Source: Nitrospira sp. (GTDB lineage: Bacteria; Nitrospirota; Thermodesulfovibrionia; Thermodesulfovibrionales; SM23-35). From it: a stretch of DNA of 11,461 nt. This document shows positions 1 through 6,740 of the stretch, in pieces. A program made the position numbers and the translations under genes. The stretch is from positions 1-11,461 of the forward strand of contig VGWY01000067.1 in the NCBI GenBank assembly GCA_016873575.1, in the 5' to 3' direction. The notes under the pieces are model-generated. The model was given only the letters and a program-made list of their open reading frames with translations, did no database searches and was not told where the DNA came from. The first letter of the stretch is position 1, and each line of letters opens with the position of its first letter.

Positions 1-1
1 T

Positions 2-613
2 ATGCACACATTTTTCCATGAGGCGAAAAGGCTTTTTACCAAAATACTCAGCTTTACAGCTGTAATAGGCGTTATCTTGATTTTGGCTGCCTTTGTGCTT
101 GGCATCTTAGGTGGGAGCATCGCAGCTTTAATATCATTTGCAAGGGGTCTGGATTCGACACTTGCTCTCTTCTTCGTTACCTTTCTTTCCCTGATTTTGA
201 TAATAATTGCATTCACTCTTATTTTCGGAACCCTCTCAGTAACTCTATATGGTATTGCTGTGCTCTTCTTTAAAGGCATAGGTCCTATAAAATCCCTCAG
301 AGAGGCAATACATTATTTAGTCAGGCATCCGTATGCATTCTGGCTTTACACTATCCTTTTGGGCGGATATGTCCTTGCAAGCTTTATACTGATCCTCCTC
401 AGCTATTCCTTTCACCTCATACCTGTTATAGGGACGATCCTTTCCTTCCCCTATCAGCTCATTTCTTATGTTTTTCAAACTTATCTTGGTCTGGCGATTA
501 TCGCTATTACATTTACCTACTACTATGCGACAGAGATCCAAACAGAACCTATGATTGAAAGTTCCCTACCCAAAGCATCTACACAAGATGAGACTATCAC
601 TCACGATACATGA
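2..613 (+). CDS. multi-pass membrane protein, function unknown (start may lie upstream of the window)
   Basis: 203 residues if translation starts at the ATG at position 2. The window begins one base earlier, so neither a ribosome binding site nor a longer N-terminus can be judged. Most of the chain is hydrophobic. Probable membrane spans lie near residues 15-46, 53-92 (long enough for two passes), 111-134 and 151-174. A charged loop at about 91-110 (KSLREAIHYLVRHP) separates the halves, and the tail from about 178 is polar. I recognise no catalytic motif. The shape resembles small integral membrane proteins of uncharacterised DUF type, but I cannot name a family. Its last codons form one arm of the inverted repeat that ends the gene. 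The downstream gene is convergent, so this is the end of its own transcription unit. That it is a real gene is likely; its function is unknown. Confidence 0.7.
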   Translation: MHTFFHEAKRLFTKILSFTAVIGVILILAAFVLGILGGSIAALISFARGLDSTLALFFVTFLSLILIIIAFTLIFGTLSVTLYGIAVLFFKGIGPIKSLREAIHYLVRHPYAFWLYTILLGGYVLASFILILLSYSFHLIPVIGTILSFPYQLISYVFQTYLGLAIIAITFTYYYATEIQTEPMIESSLPKASTQDETITHDT

Positions 614-707
614 AGCATGATGCATGGATTCATAATATTTTAATCCCCCTAAATCCCCCTTTACTAAAGGGGGACTGAGGGGGATTTGTCCTGCATCCTG
701 TATCGTG
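602..707. terminator. nested inverted repeat between convergent genes, likely bidirectional terminator
   Basis: CACGATACA at 602-610 is the exact reverse complement of TGTATCGTG at 699-707. Between the arms are related GCATGATGCATGGA and TCCTGCATCC stretches and the G/C palindrome at 642-686, so the RNA of either strand can fold into a long nested hairpin. The left arm overlaps the last three codons of the upstream membrane-protein gene, and the right arm ends 9 nt before the stop codon of the convergent phosphatase gene. There is no clear U-tract, so efficient intrinsic termination is inferred from position, not shown. Confidence 0.5.
642..686. repeat. G/C palindromic repeat, intergenic copy 1 (45 bp)
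   Basis: The ends are AATCCCCCT and AGGGGGATT, with an inner palindrome CCCCCTTTACTAAAGGGGG. The same architecture (outer C-run, inner C-run, TTTA-x-TAAA centre, inner G-run, outer G-run) recurs at 2583-2626, 3238-3282, 3967-4009 and 10321-10368. This copy is intergenic, between two convergent genes. Confidence 0.9.
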
Positions 708-715
708 CATCTTAA

Positions 716-1513
716 TTATCCTGTTGTTCTGCTCAATAATCTCAGTGCCTTTTCATGAAGTTTGATATTGCCTGAAGCAAGCAGGGATGAACTTCTTTTC
801 AGGCTCATCTCCATGTCATCTAATGGCTTCCCTATAATATCTGTAAAAATTCCTCCAGCCTCTCTGACGAGTAAATAGCCACTTGCAAAATCGAAACTCC
901 TTGAAAGCGAGGGGGTAACAAAGACGCTGATTGCACCATATGCAAGGTAGGCAAGATCAATCGCAGTCGTACCAAGGCATCGAGTTTTCCTTGATTCTGT
1001 TATGAGTGGCAGGATCGAGGGGATGTCCCTCTTGGGAGACTGTGCCTCATATGCAATGAGATATAATATATCATCTTCCTGTGTGTGGATCCTTTCGCTA
1101 TTGATAAATGCGCCCTTACCTTTCTCTGCCCAGAACTCGTCACCATTGATAAGATTTAAAACATATGCAAGTCCTATATCACCGAATGTATTACCATCTG
1201 CAATTGCAATGGATGTGCAATACATGGGGATACCGGAGATTGCATTCCTGCTGCCATCAATGGGATCTATAAGGACATGCTTGCCTCCACCTTTTATGTC
1301 TTTTATACCAATCTCCTCAGAGACAATGGTTAATGCCTCCCCTGAATCATCAAGACCAGAGATGATAATATCTTCTGCTCTTTTGTCGATCAGAAAGGTT
1401 CTGTCACCTGCAGCTCCAACGCCAATTGCAGTTTGTGTATGAGGTCTCTGCCTGAGCAAGGGGATTTCTTTTAAAAGTCTTCTCCCAATGGTCCTGAGTA
1501 TTTCGATGTTCAT
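716..1513 (-). CDS. suhB: inositol monophosphatase / fructose-1,6-bisphosphatase family phosphatase (SuhB-like)
   Basis: 265-residue member of the Mg2+-dependent, lithium-sensitive IMPase/FBPase family, probably cytoplasmic, removing phosphate from inositol phosphates and possibly fructose 1,6-bisphosphate. The metal-site motifs are present: E66-E67, DPIDGS at 83-88 (family DPxDGT/S) and the C-terminal FDFASG at 207-212 (family WDxAAG, with D208 as the third-metal ligand). The N-terminal stretch GAAGDRTFLIDKRAED (about 34-48) resembles archaeal IMPase/FBPase proteins more than E. coli SuhB, so a dual IMPase/FBPase role is plausible. Its ATG overlaps the topA stop as TAATG, and a GAGAG-type ribosome site lies inside topA, so the two are translationally coupled. 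It is the last gene of the minus-strand block. Family assignment is firm; substrate and symbol are less so. Confidence 0.85.
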   Translation of the reverse strand: MNIEILRTIGRRLLKEIPLLRQRPHTQTAIGVGAAGDRTFLIDKRAEDIIISGLDDSGEALTIVSEEIGIKDIKGGGKHVLIDPIDGSRNAISGIPMYCTSIAIADGNTFGDIGLAYVLNLINGDEFWAEKGKGAFINSERIHTQEDDILYLIAYEAQSPKRDIPSILPLITESRKTRCLGTTAIDLAYLAYGAISVFVTPSLSRSFDFASGYLLVREAGGIFTDIIGKPLDDMEMSLKRSSSLLASGNIKLHEKALRLLSRTTG

Positions 1514-3948
1514 TATGCGCTCTCTTCTTTATAGCCACACCCTTTTTTCAGACAGATATGATAGATGGTTTGTGCACGATCCCTCTTTTCAACAAGAAAT
1601 TCTGCACCGCAACGTGGACATCTTTTCTGGACAGGTTTATACCAGGTTGCAAATGTGCATTGAGGAAAGTTATTGCAGCTCCAGAATTGTTTCCCCTTTT
1701 TGGAACGTCTTCCGACAATATCACCACCATCCAGCGGGCACTTGACCCCTGTCGCGATCGGTTTTGTATTTTTACATTCAGGATATTGCGAACAGGCAAG
1801 GAATTTCCCATATCGTCCTGACCTTATAACCATAGGTGATCCACAATTCTCACACTTCTCTTCTGTGAGTTGTGAAACATTTTCTGTGCTCCGCATTCCC
1901 TGCTCTGTACCATCTGCTGGAATGGGCTTTGTGTTTTTACATTGAGGGAACCCGGAACATGCCAGAAATCTCCCATGTCTTCCCCACCGTATCACCATGG
2001 GCAATCCGCACTTTTCACATTTTTCTTCAGTGGGTATATCTTTTGGTTTAACTTTTCCAACGATATTCGTTGCCTCAGTCAGGTTTTTCTCAAAGGGATC
2101 ATAAAAATCTTTTACGACCTTGACCCATCCCATCTTCCCATCCTCTATTCTGTCAAGCTCATCCTCCATTTTTGCAGTAAAATCCACATCAATAAGCTCG
2201 GAAAATCTTTCAACAAGGAGATCATTTACCACTACCCCAAGCTCTGTAGAAGAAAACTTGCCCTCTGTTTTATGGACGTATTTTCTGTCCTGAATAGTAG
2301 CAAGGATTGTTGCATAGGTGCTTGGTCTCCCTATCCCTTTTTCCTCAAGCGCCTTGACTAATGTAGCCTCTGTATATCTTGGTGGTGGCTGTGTAAAATG
2401 CTGTCTTGGTTGTAACGTATGAAGTGTTAACGGTTCCCCTTCTTTTAATGCAGGAAGGATCTCGCCTTCTTCCTCTACTCCGTTATCCTTGCTTTCTGTA
2501 TATAAGGCCATGAAACCATTGAAACGTATCACCGTGCCTGATGCCCTGAATTCTGCAAATCCCCCCGAATACCCCTTTTTCAAATCCCCCCATCCCCCCT
2601 TTTCTAAAGGGGGGTAAGGGGGGATTATTGGTGGGGCGGGGGGATTATCGGGAGGTGAGGGTGAATTTGTCTCTATTACGAAGGTTGTTTGTTCAAGCTG
2701 TGCAGGTGCCATCTGGCTTGATATAAAGCGGTTCCATATCAGCGTGTAAAGAGCATTCTGGTCTTTTGAAAGAAATTGTTTTATATTTTGTGGCATTTTA
2801 TCGGGATATGTAGGCCTGATAGCTTCATGTGCTTCCTGTGCAGATGCCTTACTTTTATAAACAGGAGGTTTTTCGGGAATGTAATCTTTTCCATAAACCT
2901 TCTCAATGAGCTGCCTTGCCCACTCCTGTGCTTCAGTGGCTACCCTGTGGGAATCTGTTCTCATGTAGGTAATAAGTCCCACCGCACCTTCGTTACCAAG
3001 CTCTATGCCCTCGTAAAGCTGTTGTGCTATCAACATCGTCTTTTTTGCAGGAAACCGTAGTTTCCTATATGCTTCCTGCTGCAGGGTACTTGTGATGAAG
3101 GGAGGATATGGCATCCTTTTCCTTTGTTTAAGCTCTATCTGTTTTAGTACAAACTCTTTCTCTCCTAAGTTATGAACTATTGTATTAGCAGCTTCCTCGT
3201 CTGGGATAAGGAATTTGCTATTTGTTTCTAACTGCTGACCCCCCTTCAATTCCCCCCTTACTAAGGGGGGATATAGGGGGGTGGCTGCTGACTGCTGACT
3301 TAATTTAGAGAGTCTTGCCCGGAAGCGTGGAGGCTGAGAACCTTCAAATTCTGCATTGATGCTCCAGTATTCTTCCGATTTAAATGCCTCTATCTCACGT
3401 TCCCTGTCGACAACGAGCCTGACTGTAACAGACTGTACTCTTCCTGCACTCAGACCCCTCCTGACCTTTTTCCAAAGAAGGGGACTGAGATTATATCCGA
3501 CAAGTCTGTCAAGTACCCTTCTCGCCTGTTGAGCATCAACTTTATTCATATCAATCCTGCCAGGGGTTTTCATCGCTTCTCGCACAGCCCGTTCTGTTAT
3601 TTCATTAAAGGTAACCCGGTATATTTTCCCATTCGGCATCTGAGATTTACGGTCTGAGATTTCAGATGCGATATGCCATGCAATTGCCTCGCCCTCTCTG
3701 TCAGGGTCTGGTGCAAGGAATACCTTATCAGCCTCTTTCGTCGCCTTTTTCAGTTCTTTGATAACCTTCTCCTTGCCCGGGATTACAACATAAATGGGCT
3801 GAAAATTATTATGAACATCAACCCCTATATCTTTCTTCGGCAGGTCTTTTATATGACCAATAGATGCCTTTACTGTAAAGTCAGATCCGAGTATTTTATG
3901 AATAGTCTTTGCCTTAGCAGGAGACTCAACAATAACCAGAGACTTCAT
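1513..3948 (-). CDS. topA: DNA topoisomerase I (type IA) carrying two repeat-derived in-frame insertions
   Basis: 811-residue type IA topoisomerase that relaxes negative supercoils through a transient 5'-phosphotyrosine. The Toprim domain is at the N-terminus (VESPAKAKTI at 7-16; DPDREGE acidic cluster at 81-87). The active-site tyrosine is Y328 in GLITYMRTDS. The C-terminus has zinc-ribbon modules: C644/C647/C664/C670, C699/C702/C719/C725, a variant with three cysteines (C737, C758, C764; CPLDGG in place of CxxC), and C777/C780/C799/C804. Two proline/glycine-rich inserts are unusual: residues 223-237 and about 435-464. Both coincide exactly with G/C palindromic repeats and fall where relatives have loops between strands, so the enzyme is probably still active. 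The start ATG is supported by GGAGG seven bases upstream (3956-3960). It follows dprA, a common bacterial neighbour order, and is coupled to the phosphatase gene. Confidence 0.97.
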   Translation of the reverse strand: MKSLVIVESPAKAKTIHKILGSDFTVKASIGHIKDLPKKDIGVDVHNNFQPIYVVIPGKEKVIKELKKATKEADKVFLAPDPDREGEAIAWHIASEISDRKSQMPNGKIYRVTFNEITERAVREAMKTPGRIDMNKVDAQQARRVLDRLVGYNLSPLLWKKVRRGLSAGRVQSVTVRLVVDREREIEAFKSEEYWSINAEFEGSQPPRFRARLSKLSQQSAATPLYPPLVRGELKGGQQLETNSKFLIPDEEAANTIVHNLGEKEFVLKQIELKQRKRMPYPPFITSTLQQEAYRKLRFPAKKTMLIAQQLYEGIELGNEGAVGLITYMRTDSHRVATEAQEWARQLIEKVYGKDYIPEKPPVYKSKASAQEAHEAIRPTYPDKMPQNIKQFLSKDQNALYTLIWNRFISSQMAPAQLEQTTFVIETNSPSPPDNPPAPPIIPPYPPLEKGGWGDLKKGYSGGFAEFRASGTVIRFNGFMALYTESKDNGVEEEGEILPALKEGEPLTLHTLQPRQHFTQPPPRYTEATLVKALEEKGIGRPSTYATILATIQDRKYVHKTEGKFSSTELGVVVNDLLVERFSELIDVDFTAKMEDELDRIEDGKMGWVKVVKDFYDPFEKNLTEATNIVGKVKPKDIPTEEKCEKCGLPMVIRWGRHGRFLACSGFPQCKNTKPIPADGTEQGMRSTENVSQLTEEKCENCGSPMVIRSGRYGKFLACSQYPECKNTKPIATGVKCPLDGGDIVGRRSKKGKQFWSCNNFPQCTFATWYKPVQKRCPRCGAEFLVEKRDRAQTIYHICLKKGCGYKEESA
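2558..2646. repeat. compound G/C palindromic repeat inside topA (89 bp)
   Basis: An inner copy (2583-2626, AATCCCCCC to GGGGGGATT around CCCCCCTTTTCTAAAGGGGGG) is nested in a second pair of related ends: AATCCCCCCGAATACCCC at 2558-2575 and GGGGCGGGGGGATT at 2633-2646. Read on the topA strand it is fully open and encodes about residues 435-464, rich in Pro, Gly and Lys (contains IIPPYPPLEKGG and GGF). It sits just before the conserved FRASGTVIRFNGF strand of topA. Confidence 0.88.
3238..3282. repeat. G/C palindromic repeat inside topA (45 bp, 15 codons)
   Basis: The ends are ACCCCCCTT and AGGGGGGT, with the inner palindrome CCCCCCTTACTAAGGGGGG. On the topA strand it is exactly 15 codons and encodes TPLYPPLVRGELKGG (residues 223-237). 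It is flanked by copies of CTGCTGAC (plus-strand sense) at 3232-3239, 3285-3292 and 3292-3299. The insertion lies in the loop between FRARLSKL and the SKFLIPDEEAA segment. Confidence 0.9.
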
Positions 3949-3966
3949 TAACTAACCTCCTCAAAT

Positions 3967-4009
3967 AATCCCCCAACCCCCCTTTAGTAAAGGGGGGATA
4001 GGGGGGATT
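3967..4009. repeat. G/C palindromic repeat, intergenic dprA-topA (43 bp)
   Basis: AATCCCCCAACCCCCC and GGGGGGATAGGGGGGATT flank the centre TTTAGTAAA. It lies in the 67-bp gap between the dprA stop (4016) and the topA start (3948), just upstream of the topA ribosome site. In the topA mRNA leader it would fold as a stable hairpin. There is no U-tract, so I do not call it a terminator. Confidence 0.88.
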
Positions 4010-4015
4010 TGTTGT

Positions 4016-5098
4016 TCATGCAAGATAAAACCTTTTACCACTCATCTGTCTAACGGCGCCTTTTAGTTCTAATCCAAGAAGAATTCCAAGAGCCTTAGAT
4101 GCTGCTAATCCGCCCTCTCGGGAAATAATATCGATATGCTTTGGCTCACCAGAAAGTAGATTACAAAGGTTCTTTTCTTCATCTGTCATTTCTAAATTAG
4201 CCTTTTCTTTTGTTCTGATAAATCCTTTCAAGACAGGTGCAAGTTCCTCAACAATATCTTCTGCCCTTCTGGTCAGGATTGCTCCCCTTTTGATGAGTTC
4301 ATTGGTTCCTTCGGAAGTGGGTGAATTTATATTACCAGGCACAGCGAAGACCTCTCTATTCTGTTCAAGGGCATATCCTGCCGTGATCAGGGAGCCGCTG
4401 TTAGAGGTTGCCTCTATGACGAGCACACCCAGAGAAAGACCACTTATTATTCTGTTTCTCTTCGGGAAATTTTCCTTGTCAGGAGGGGTCCCGGGAGGGA
4501 ATTCGCTGATCACACAACCTGAACGTGTAATTTTATCCATTAAACCCTTGTTTTCTGGAGGGTAGGTTACATCAAGTCCTGAGCCAAGCACAGCAATTGT
4601 CCTTCCGCCTGCCCTTAAAGCTCCCTTGTGCGATATTGCGTCAATGCCACGAGCCATACCACTGATAATGGTAAAACCCATGGCTGCGAGTTCTTCTGAA
4701 ATTTTTTCAGTGACTGACATTCCATAAGGAGTGGGTTTGCGTGAGCCTACGATTGCGATTGCATATCTGTCTTCAGGCTGGATGTCGCCTTTCATATAAA
4801 TGACAACAGGGGCATCCTCTAACTCCCTGAGCATTCCTGGATAAGAAGGTTCTTCCAGTCCTGCTACATGTATCCCCTGTTTCTCTAAGATATTAATCTG
4901 TGCATCAATATTCTTCCAGGCTGAAAACTCTTTGATGTTTTTTGCCTTGTTTCCTATCCCTTCCACAGAACGAAGATCCTCAAAACCTGCTCCAAATATC
5001 TTTTCAGGGGTCAGAAAGATAGAGAGCAATTTTCTGGCTCTCACAGGACCTATATCAGGCAGCATAGACAAAGCAATCCAGTATCTCGGGTCTGACAT
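4016..5098 (-). CDS. dprA: DNA-processing protein DprA (Smf)
   Basis: 360-residue DprA. In transformable bacteria this protein binds incoming single-stranded DNA in the cytoplasm and loads RecA; it is also widespread in bacteria not known to be competent. The N-terminus carries helix-hairpin-helix-like helices (LPDIGPVRARKLL at 13-25; VEGIGNKAK at 45-53). The Rossmann-like core has VGSR (117-120), SGMARGIDAISHKGAL (146-161), GSGLDVTYPPEN (172-183), FPKRNRIISG (211-220) and the EATSNSGSLITA signature (229-240). The C-terminus (about 308-359) looks like the winged-helix DML1-type domain. Length is normal for the long form. The ribosome site is weak (AAGAG next to the ATG). It lies between argG and topA on the same strand. 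Confidence 0.96.
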   Translation of the reverse strand: MSDPRYWIALSMLPDIGPVRARKLLSIFLTPEKIFGAGFEDLRSVEGIGNKAKNIKEFSAWKNIDAQINILEKQGIHVAGLEEPSYPGMLRELEDAPVVIYMKGDIQPEDRYAIAIVGSRKPTPYGMSVTEKISEELAAMGFTIISGMARGIDAISHKGALRAGGRTIAVLGSGLDVTYPPENKGLMDKITRSGCVISEFPPGTPPDKENFPKRNRIISGLSLGVLVIEATSNSGSLITAGYALEQNREVFAVPGNINSPTSEGTNELIKRGAILTRRAEDIVEELAPVLKGFIRTKEKANLEMTDEEKNLCNLLSGEPKHIDIISREGGLAASKALGILLGLELKGAVRQMSGKRFYLA

Positions 5099-5181
5099 CT
5101 CTTATTTCAAGTTGAAATTATTAATGATCAATTTCCAAGTAAAAGTTTAATTGATAATTTTGCATTGATAATTGCTAATTT
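5099..5181. other. AT-rich argG-dprA intergenic gap with short repeats
   Basis: 83 bp with no gene. It contains a short palindrome TTTCAAGTTGAAA (5105-5117) directly upstream of dprA and two direct copies of ATTGATAATT (5150-5159 and 5164-5173). A related CAATTATCAATT string occurs in the fur promoter region (6721-6732). I see no convincing terminator or promoter. Confidence 0.45.
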
Positions 5182-6369
5182 TTATCTCAATTTTCTTAAT
5201 GTTAATCTCAGGGCATTGAGCCTTATAAAACCTTCTGCATCCTTCTGGTTATATACATCTTCAGCCTCAAATGTCGCAAAGGCAGGGTGATACAGTGAAT
5301 CCGGCGATCTTCTTCCGGTAACAGAGCATGTGCCCTTGTACAGTTTCAGTCTGACCGTACCATTGACATCTTTCTGGATATCATCGATAAAGTTTTGAAG
5401 GGCAAATCTCTCAGGAGAAAACCAGTAGCCATAGTATATGAGCTCAGCATAGCGTGTTATGAGTGAGTCTCTGAGGTGTGTGATCTCCCTGTCGAGCGTT
5501 ATTGATTCTATTGCCCTGTGGGCTGCATGAAGTACCGTGCCTCCCGGAGTCTCGTAAACACCTCGTGATTTCATTCCGACATATCTGTTCTCAACTATAT
5601 CAATCCTTCCAATTCCATTTTCACCTGCGATGGAATTTAATTTCTCAAGCAGTGTTGCAGGAGACATCTGCTCACTATTGATTGCAACAGGATTTCCCTT
5701 CTCATAGGAGATTTCCACAGAGAGAGGCATATCAGGTGCCTTCTCAGGTGGGACTGTCATTGTATACATGTCCGAAGGTGGTTCTTGCCATGGGTCTTCA
5801 AGTATCCCTCCTTCATAGCTGATATGAAAGAGATTTCTGTCAGTGCTATACGGTTTTTCCTTTGTTGCAGTAACAGGAATCCTCTGTCTCACTGAATATT
5901 CAATCAAAGACTGTCTTGAATTGAATTGCCATTCCCTCCACGGTGCTATAACCTTTATATCAGGCTTGAGTGCATAGTAGGTGAGTTCAAACCTGACCTG
6001 ATCGTTCCCTTTCCCTGTAGCGCCGTGTGCAACTGCTTCAGCACCTTCCTTTTCCGCAATCTCTATCTGTTTTTTTGCAATAAGAGGCCTTGCAATTGAT
6101 GTTCCGAGCAGATATGAGCCTTCATAGACTGCATTCGCCCTGAGCATGGGGAATATGTACTCTTTTACGAATTCCTCTTTCAGATTTTCGATATACACCT
6201 TTGATGCACCAGTCTTTAGTGCCTTTTCCCCTATTGCATCAAGGTCTTCCCCCTGGCCAAGGTCAGCACAAAAGGCGATGATCTCGGAGTTATATTTTTC
6301 CTTTAACCATTGGATTGCCACAGAGGTATCAAGGCCTCCAGAGTAGGCGAGGACAATCTTCTTTATCAT
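5182..6369 (-). CDS. argG: argininosuccinate synthase
   Basis: 395 residues, the usual length for bacterial ArgG. The cytoplasmic enzyme joins citrulline and aspartate using ATP, the penultimate step of arginine synthesis. The N-type ATP pyrophosphatase loop AYSGGLDTS is at 8-16. The conserved HGATGKGNDQVRFE is at 115-128, followed by the citrulline/aspartate-binding stretches (YSTDRNLFHISYEGG; ENRYVGMKSRGVYETPGG). The C-terminal KLYKGTCSVTGRRSPDSLY is also typical. The start is fixed by GGAGG at 6377-6381, seven bases upstream. No argH or other arginine gene follows; the next gene is dprA after an 83-bp gap. It is divergent from fur-feoB, with a MITE-like element beginning about 70 bp upstream of the start codon. 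Confidence 0.98.
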   Translation of the reverse strand: MIKKIVLAYSGGLDTSVAIQWLKEKYNSEIIAFCADLGQGEDLDAIGEKALKTGASKVYIENLKEEFVKEYIFPMLRANAVYEGSYLLGTSIARPLIAKKQIEIAEKEGAEAVAHGATGKGNDQVRFELTYYALKPDIKVIAPWREWQFNSRQSLIEYSVRQRIPVTATKEKPYSTDRNLFHISYEGGILEDPWQEPPSDMYTMTVPPEKAPDMPLSVEISYEKGNPVAINSEQMSPATLLEKLNSIAGENGIGRIDIVENRYVGMKSRGVYETPGGTVLHAAHRAIESITLDREITHLRDSLITRYAELIYYGYWFSPERFALQNFIDDIQKDVNGTVRLKLYKGTCSVTGRRSPDSLYHPAFATFEAEDVYNQKDAEGFIRLNALRLTLRKLR

Positions 6370-6390
6370 ACGTAATCCTCCGATTTTAAG

Positions 6391-6425
6391 AAGTTAAAAA
6401 GTTCAACGTTAAAAGTAAAAAGTCA
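6391..6425. repeat. degenerate A-rich AAGTTAAAA-type repeat in the argG leader
   Basis: Imperfect units of the form (A)AGTTAAAA, AGTTCAACGTT and AAAAGTAAAAAGT follow one another, with a small AACGTT palindrome in the middle. This is low-complexity sequence between the argG ribosome site and its likely -10. No regulator site is recognisable. Confidence 0.4.
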
Positions 6426-6426
6426 A

Positions 6427-6455
6427 ATTATACAAATAATGAGGGTCTTGCAAAA
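6427..6455 (-). promoter_or_regulatory. possible argG promoter, -10 outside and -35 inside the MITE edge
   Basis: On the minus strand a perfect TATAAT lies at 6427-6432, giving a leader of about 50 nt to the argG start. The only -35-like words at suitable distance are TTGCAA (15-nt spacer) or TTTTGC (17-nt spacer), both within the terminal repeat of the adjacent element. The -10 is good and the -35 is weak, so this is tentative. Confidence 0.35.
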
Positions 6456-6654
6456 GTCTTCTTTCTGTCACCCTGAACTTGTCGTAGCGACTCTCAGCGA
6501 AGACTCGCATCGAGTTTCAGGGTCTCATAAGCTATTGATTTTATTAGATGCTGAAATAAGCATGCCCTGAAGAGATTCTGAACCAAGTTCAGAATGACAC
6601 TTTCAGGGTTCAGCATGACATACTGCACTCTTTTATGACTTTTGCAAGAGCCTC
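6441..6654. mobile_element. MITE-like element, 214 bp, with 18-bp terminal inverted repeats
   Basis: The left end GAGGGTCTTGCAAAAGTC (6441-6458) matches the reverse complement of the right end (6637-6654, GACTTTTGCAAGAGCCTC) at 17 of 18 positions. Both sides are bordered by AAT, compatible with a 3-bp target duplication, though AT-rich context makes this weak. It has no coding capacity. Inside are two hairpins of one family: CCCTGAA (6471-6477) with TTCAGGG (6516-6522) across an enlarged loop, and ATTCTGAA (6575-6582) with TTCAGAAT (6588-6595). TGTCA or TGACA lies at the hairpin edges. A non-autonomous element moved by a transposase encoded elsewhere is the likeliest reading. Confidence 0.7.
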
Positions 6655-6707
6655 AATATTTATAAACCATAGCATAAGTTATGAAAAAATGTAAAACAAC
6701 TATCCCC

Positions 6708-6737
6708 TTGACGTAAAAATCAATTATCAATTATAAT
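6708..6737 (+). promoter_or_regulatory. sigma70-type promoter of fur-feoB
   Basis: TTGACG at 6708-6713 and a perfect TATAAT at 6732-6737 are separated by 18 bp. Expected transcription start is near 6743-6746, about 140 nt before the fur ATG and inside the Fur-box-like repeat. Confidence 0.75.
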
Positions 6738-6740
6738 TGG

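Noticed and set aside
642..686. The G/C palindromes as CRISPR-like repeats
   Set aside because: Copies are kilobases apart and not in a spaced array, and no cas gene is present.
1002..1442. 146-codon plus-strand open frame opposite the phosphatase gene
   Set aside because: It lies wholly antisense to a gene with clear IMPase motifs, shows no recognisable domain and no ribosome site; a shadow frame.
1942..2361. 139-codon plus-strand open frame opposite topA
   Set aside because: Antisense to conserved topA sequence; cysteine- and phenylalanine-rich composition is typical of shadow translation.
3967..4009. The dprA-topA palindrome as a canonical rho-independent terminator
   Set aside because: The stem is strong but is followed by more G-rich or mixed sequence and no U-tract on either strand.
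5099..5181. Possible small RNA or attenuator in the argG-dprA gap
   Set aside because: Only short AT-rich repeats; no promoter plus terminator pair could be made out.
1513..6369. argG-dprA-topA-suhB as a functional defence or mobile system
   Set aside because: All are ordinary chromosomal genes; dprA next to topA is a common bacterial arrangement and no effector or mobile hallmark accompanies them.
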